DNA of 8,783 bases from the NCBI GenBank assembly GCA_031267005.1, contig JAIRZX010000321.1, positions 1 through 8,783 of the forward strand, written 5' to 3'. Made by a program: the position numbers and the translations under genes. This DNA comes from Deltaproteobacteria bacterium. GTDB lineage: Bacteria > Desulfobacterota > Desulfarculia > Adiutricales > Adiutricaceae. Under the pieces are notes generated by a model. That model saw only the letters and a program-made list of their open reading frames with translations. It was not told the DNA's origin and ran no database searches. Below are positions 6,351-8,783 of this stretch, piece after piece. The stretch's first letter is position 1, and every line of letters starts with the position of its first letter.

Positions 6351-6802
6351 CCGAGCCCGTTCCCTTCGAAATGACCAAGCTCCAGCTGGCCAAAAGCCAC
6401 TTCGCCCTGAACGACAACTGGGAAGGCCCCACAGAGGGGCGCGTCGCGGTGGCGTCCATGACCATCATGAGCAACGGAGCCTTCTCCCCGGACGGAGAAA
6501 CGGCGAGCTACTCCATGTCCTTCAAGACCGACAAGGTCGCCTTTTTGCCCTTCACCCTGGAAGTCGAGTACGGGGCGCAGTTCAAGATGTCCTCCCCCGT
6601 CCCTATCGGAGACTGGGAATACTACGTCCACCGGGCCTTCCCGCTCCTGGTGTTCCCCTTCATGCGGGAGTACGTGGCTGAGACCACCCGCAGGGGCGGG
6701 TTCCCGCCGCTGGTGATAAACATGTCCGTATCGCCCGGGCCCCGGGACGGCCCTTCCGGCGGCCAGGGGAACCTCGTACCGGTGCTCAAGTGGATCCACT
6801 AG
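6347..6802 (+). CDS. SecB-like protein-export chaperone
   Basis: The 151-residue product is close to the length of E. coli SecB (155). SecB holds secretory preproteins unfolded and passes them to SecA. The best evidence is the C-terminal half: FPLLVFPFMREY (98-109) followed by RRGGFPPLVIN (115-125). These line up with the SecB segment around CPNILFPYARE and SRGTFPQLNLAPVNF. The N-terminal part, MTKLQLAKSHFALN then alternating hydrophobic strands, fits the SecB beta-sheet layout, but identity there is low. There is no signal peptide or membrane segment, as expected for a cytosolic chaperone. The ATG overlaps the rng stop (ATGA), with an AAAGGGG site just upstream, so translation is probably coupled. 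It could be true SecB or a diverged SecB-like chaperone. No toxin-antitoxin genes flank it, so a TA-chaperone role is not supported. Confidence 0.72.
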   Translation: MTEPVPFEMTKLQLAKSHFALNDNWEGPTEGRVAVASMTIMSNGAFSPDGETASYSMSFKTDKVAFLPFTLEVEYGAQFKMSSPVPIGDWEYYVHRAFPLLVFPFMREYVAETTRRGGFPPLVINMSVSPGPRDGPSGGQGNLVPVLKWIH

Positions 6803-8664
6803 CCATATTACACGGCGTATACCAGGTCCTGGGCGGCGTCGCGGCCGCCCCGGCCATGTTCTTCTCGTCGCTGTCCGGCAGGGGCGGGGGTTTCTGGCTC
6901 GACCGCCTGGGCTGCCCCGCCGCGGGCGGCGGCAAGCCCTACTGGCTGCATGCCGCGTCCGTCGGCGAGACCGGCAGCGCCGCCGCCATCATCCGCGCCT
7001 GGAAGGATTCGGAGCCCGAGGCGCGCTTCGTCTTGTCGGTGGGCACTCCTGCGGGCCGGGCGCACGCCGAGAGCTCGCTTGCCGACCTGGACTGCGTGCA
7101 GTTCATGGCCCCTCCCATGGACGTGTGGGGGGCGCCGGGCAGGTGCCTCGACCGGGTGGACCCGAGGGCGCTGGTCATAATAGAGACCGAGATCTGGCCC
7201 GGGCTGATACGGGCCGCCTCCAAGCGCCGAGTGCCCGTGCTTCTGGCGGCCGGCAGGATCTCCGCGCGCACCGCCAGGCGCTACGGCTGGGTCAAGAGCT
7301 TTTTCCGCCAGCTCCTGAACTCCATGGACAGGCTCCTGGTCATCTCCGAGGCGGACCGCAGCCGCTTTCTCGCCCTGGGCGTGGATCCGGACAGGATCGA
7401 GGTGGCGGGGAGCCCCAAGTTCGACCCCTTAATCGCCATGGCCCGGGGCCCGGCCCCCCCGCCCATCGTACCCGGTCCGCCGTACCTCCTGGTCGCGGGA
7501 TCCACCCACCCCGGCGAGGAGGAGATAATCACCGCGGAACTCTTGAAGACCCTGCTGGGCCGCGCCCTCCACAACGCCAAGAAGCCCATGCCCCCGCAGA
7601 CCTACCTGCTGGAGCCCGGCCCGGACGCTGTGGAGGCCTGGGAGGTTCTCGGATCCGAGGCCGACGCCGTGAAGGCCGAACTCGGCCAGCACGCCGACTT
7701 GACCGCCATGGAGGCTAACGGCTACACGTCCGCCGCCCCCGCCGCCGAGCCGGGGGGGGGCGGGGCCGCGCCCTGCGGCTCCTCCCCTCCCGGGCCGGGC
7801 GAGGCCGGCTCCGACGCCGAGCCTGGGGCTGGGGCTGGGGCTGGGGACGGCTCCGACGCCGAGGCTGGGGCTGGGGCTGGGGACGGCGCCGGCGCCGAGG
7901 CTGGGGACGAGGGCCGCCCCGGGCGCCCTGACGCTAAAGCCGGCCGCCCCGCCCACCCGGCGGCCGAAGGCGGCGGGGCCTCCCCCCCCCCTCCGAGGCC
8001 CTCCGCCCCGTCCATGCTGGACGGGCCGCTTCCCGAGTCCAGGGAGACCGGGACGGGAGGGCTTTTGCCAGGCAACCCCTTCAAGCTGATACTGGCTCCC
8101 CGCCACGCGAACCGCGCCAAGGAGATCTGCGAGCTCGCCAGCAGGAAAGGCTTCGAATCCAGGATCATCACCGACCCCGAGATCCCCTTCAAGGATCTCC
8201 CGGAGATAGGCGTGTTCGCGGCCGTAGGCCACCTAATCCGCCTTTACGAGAGATGCGATCTCGCCATCGTCGGCGGCAGCTTCGCGGGCGGCCTCCAGGG
8301 CCACAACCCGATGGAGCCCGCGGCCGTTGCCCGGCCCATGATCTTCGGCCCGAACATGACGAGCTTCCACGAGCAGGCGCGTGCGCTCACAGAGCGGGCT
8401 GCCTGCATCATGGTCGTGCCCAACACCATCCACACGGTGCTGTCGGAGTACGCGAAGGATCCCCACATAGCCAAGATCTCCGGCCAGCGCGGCCGGGCCT
8501 ACGTGGCGGGGCTCGCGCCCGCAGCCCCCAGGCTCGCCGCGGCCCTCCGCAAGGCGCTGGGCGCGGCCGCCGAGCCGGCCGGGCACGGCGGCGCCGGCGG
8601 CGCGGAAGCCGGGCAGCACGTCCCCGCCGCCCCGCGCGGGGAAGCGGCCGGGGAGGGAAGGTGA
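6790..8664 (+). CDS. waaA: 3-deoxy-D-manno-octulosonic acid (Kdo) transferase with large internal insertion
   Basis: WaaA (KdtA, GT30 family) moves Kdo from CMP-Kdo to the lipid A precursor at the cytosolic face of the inner membrane. The protein has 624 residues against about 425 usually. The N-terminal anchor (ILHGVYQVLGGVAAAPAMFF) precedes WLHAASVGETGS, whose Glu60 matches the catalytic Glu of the family. IETEIWPGLI, LVISEADRSRF and VAGSPKFD follow. The C-terminal donor-binding domain has LILAPRHANRA, IVGGSFAGGLQGHNPMEPA and IFGPNMTSFHEQA. Between GSTHPGEEEIITAELLK and the LILAPRH strand lies an insertion of about 165 residues (262-428). It is mostly Gly/Ala/Pro/Glu-rich, with repeats, a G8 and a C10 run. 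The end (591-624) is a short Ala/Gly tail. GTG 6790 is chosen because the family's N-terminal segment begins there; the next in-frame ATG (6856) would remove it. The site overlaps the preceding stop by 13 bases without a clear Shine-Dalgarno sequence, suggesting coupling. Confidence 0.95.
   Translation: MDPLAILHGVYQVLGGVAAAPAMFFSSLSGRGGGFWLDRLGCPAAGGGKPYWLHAASVGETGSAAAIIRAWKDSEPEARFVLSVGTPAGRAHAESSLADLDCVQFMAPPMDVWGAPGRCLDRVDPRALVIIETEIWPGLIRAASKRRVPVLLAAGRISARTARRYGWVKSFFRQLLNSMDRLLVISEADRSRFLALGVDPDRIEVAGSPKFDPLIAMARGPAPPPIVPGPPYLLVAGSTHPGEEEIITAELLKTLLGRALHNAKKPMPPQTYLLEPGPDAVEAWEVLGSEADAVKAELGQHADLTAMEANGYTSAAPAAEPGGGGAAPCGSSPPGPGEAGSDAEPGAGAGAGDGSDAEAGAGAGDGAGAEAGDEGRPGRPDAKAGRPAHPAAEGGGASPPPPRPSAPSMLDGPLPESRETGTGGLLPGNPFKLILAPRHANRAKEICELASRKGFESRIITDPEIPFKDLPEIGVFAAVGHLIRLYERCDLAIVGGSFAGGLQGHNPMEPAAVARPMIFGPNMTSFHEQARALTERAACIMVVPNTIHTVLSEYAKDPHIAKISGQRGRAYVAGLAPAAPRLAAALRKALGAAAEPAGHGGAGGAEAGQHVPAAPRGEAAGEGR
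7752..7759 (+). repeat. G8 homopolymer in the waaA insertion
   Basis: Eight consecutive G are followed by C and GGGG, coding for Gly in the low-complexity insertion of WaaA. The run is slippage-prone. Confidence 0.85.
7810..7911 (+). repeat. Compound tandem repeat (Gly-Ala rich) in the waaA insertion
   Basis: Three shrinking units of 42, 36 and 24 bases (7810-7851, 7852-7887, 7888-7911) encode SDAEPGAGAGAGDG, SDAEAGAGAGDG and AGAEAGDE. Inside them the hexamer GGGGCT is iterated, giving Gly-Ala dipeptides. All lengths are multiples of three, so gains or losses would keep WaaA in frame. Confidence 0.88.
7825..7846 (+). other. Potential G-quadruplex in the waaA coding strand
   Basis: Four GGGG runs (7825-7828, 7831-7834, 7837-7840, 7843-7846) are separated by CT loops. 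This is a canonical four-tetrad motif with very short loops. More GGGG runs follow at 7867, 7873, 7879 and 7903. It is on the coding strand, so it could form in both the DNA and the mRNA. Confidence 0.75.
7982..7991 (+). repeat. C10 homopolymer in the waaA insertion
   Basis: Ten consecutive C, encoding mainly Pro, lie about 85 bases before the conserved C-terminal domain of WaaA resumes. Loss of one C would shift to a frame that meets TGA at 8087-8089, removing the donor-binding domain. Confidence 0.88.
8652..8656 (+). promoter_or_regulatory. Ribosome-binding site for the gene after waaA
   Basis: GGAGG lies 4 bases before GTG 8661, inside the last codons of waaA. This strong site supports a new gene starting at the GTGA overlap. 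Confidence 0.65.
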
Positions 8665-8783
8665 GCGCTCGCCGGCTTTCGCCGGGGACAGCGGGCCGCC
8701 CGCCCGCCTCGTCCGCGCGGCCCGCCGCTGGCGTTTTCGCCCTTATGGCCCTCGCGGCCCTTCTCGCGCCCTCCCCCGCCAGG
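8661..8783 (+). CDS. N-terminus of a probable exported protein (3' end outside window)
   Basis: GTG 8661 overlaps the waaA stop (GTGA) and is preceded by GGAGG 4 bases upstream. The frame stays open for 41 codons to the window end. The residues have an Arg-containing, Pro/Ser/Ala-rich start (MSARRLSPGTAGRP), then a hydrophobic stretch (AAGVFALMALAALLA, about 22-36), then PSPAR near the edge. This is the layout of a Sec signal peptide with a long n-region, or of an N-terminal membrane anchor. The mature part is not visible, so no family can be named. Its place after waaA suggests an envelope role, which is inference. Confidence 0.6.
   Translation, partial: MSARRLSPGTAGRPPASSARPAAGVFALMALAALLAPSPAR

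Noticed and set aside
6347..6802. Toxin-antitoxin-associated SecB-like chaperone
   Set aside because: Neither neighbour resembles a toxin or antitoxin; both are housekeeping enzymes.
8670..8690. Hairpin-like GCCGG/CCGGC sequences after waaA as a terminator
   Set aside because: There is no T run, and the segment lies within the coding start of the next gene.

Overview
This window is very GC-rich, apart from one short AT-rich tract at about 1505-1553, and it reads as bacterial chromosome with all genes on the + strand. A Kdo transferase (WaaA) and a SecB-like chaperone point to a Gram-negative, LPS-bearing organism. The radical SAM/DUF2344 fusion next to RNase G fits a Desulfobacterota-like ('deltaproteobacterial') genome, but that placement is inference. 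No mobile element, phage, CRISPR array, tRNA or rRNA was seen.

Layout: (1) 1-399, the 3' end of an unrecognised gene encoding a very acidic C-terminus, closed by a strong intrinsic terminator (532-562). (2) 735-1502, pyrF, with a TTG start that its ribosome-binding site supports. (3) 1503-1559, a TAA/GAA trinucleotide repeat that also carries the ribosome-binding site of the next gene. (4) 1560-4364, a radical SAM protein of the TIGR03960 type fused to a DUF2344/TIGR03936 domain. (5) 4419-6350, RNase G (rng). (6) 6347-6802, a SecB-like protein whose start overlaps the rng stop. (7) 6790-8664, waaA, overlapping the SecB-like gene by 13 bases. (8) 8661-8783, the first 41 codons of a probable secreted or envelope protein, overlapping the waaA stop.

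The genes from rng to the last partial gene overlap at every junction, so they probably form one translationally coupled transcript. It would join RNA processing, an export chaperone and an LPS-core enzyme. The radical SAM gene and pyrF may be part of the same transcript, since no terminator is visible after 562.

The main oddity runs across the window. Conserved housekeeping enzymes carry long low-complexity Gly/Ala/Pro/Ser/Glu segments as extensions, linkers or insertions: a radical SAM N-terminal extension and inter-domain linker, an RNase G S1 insertion and tail, and an approximately 165-residue insertion splitting WaaA. Several of these are built from short tandem repeats with long G or C runs. 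Together with the trinucleotide tract, this suggests a genome shaped by repeat expansion. No wholly new multi-gene defence or biosynthetic system was recognised.
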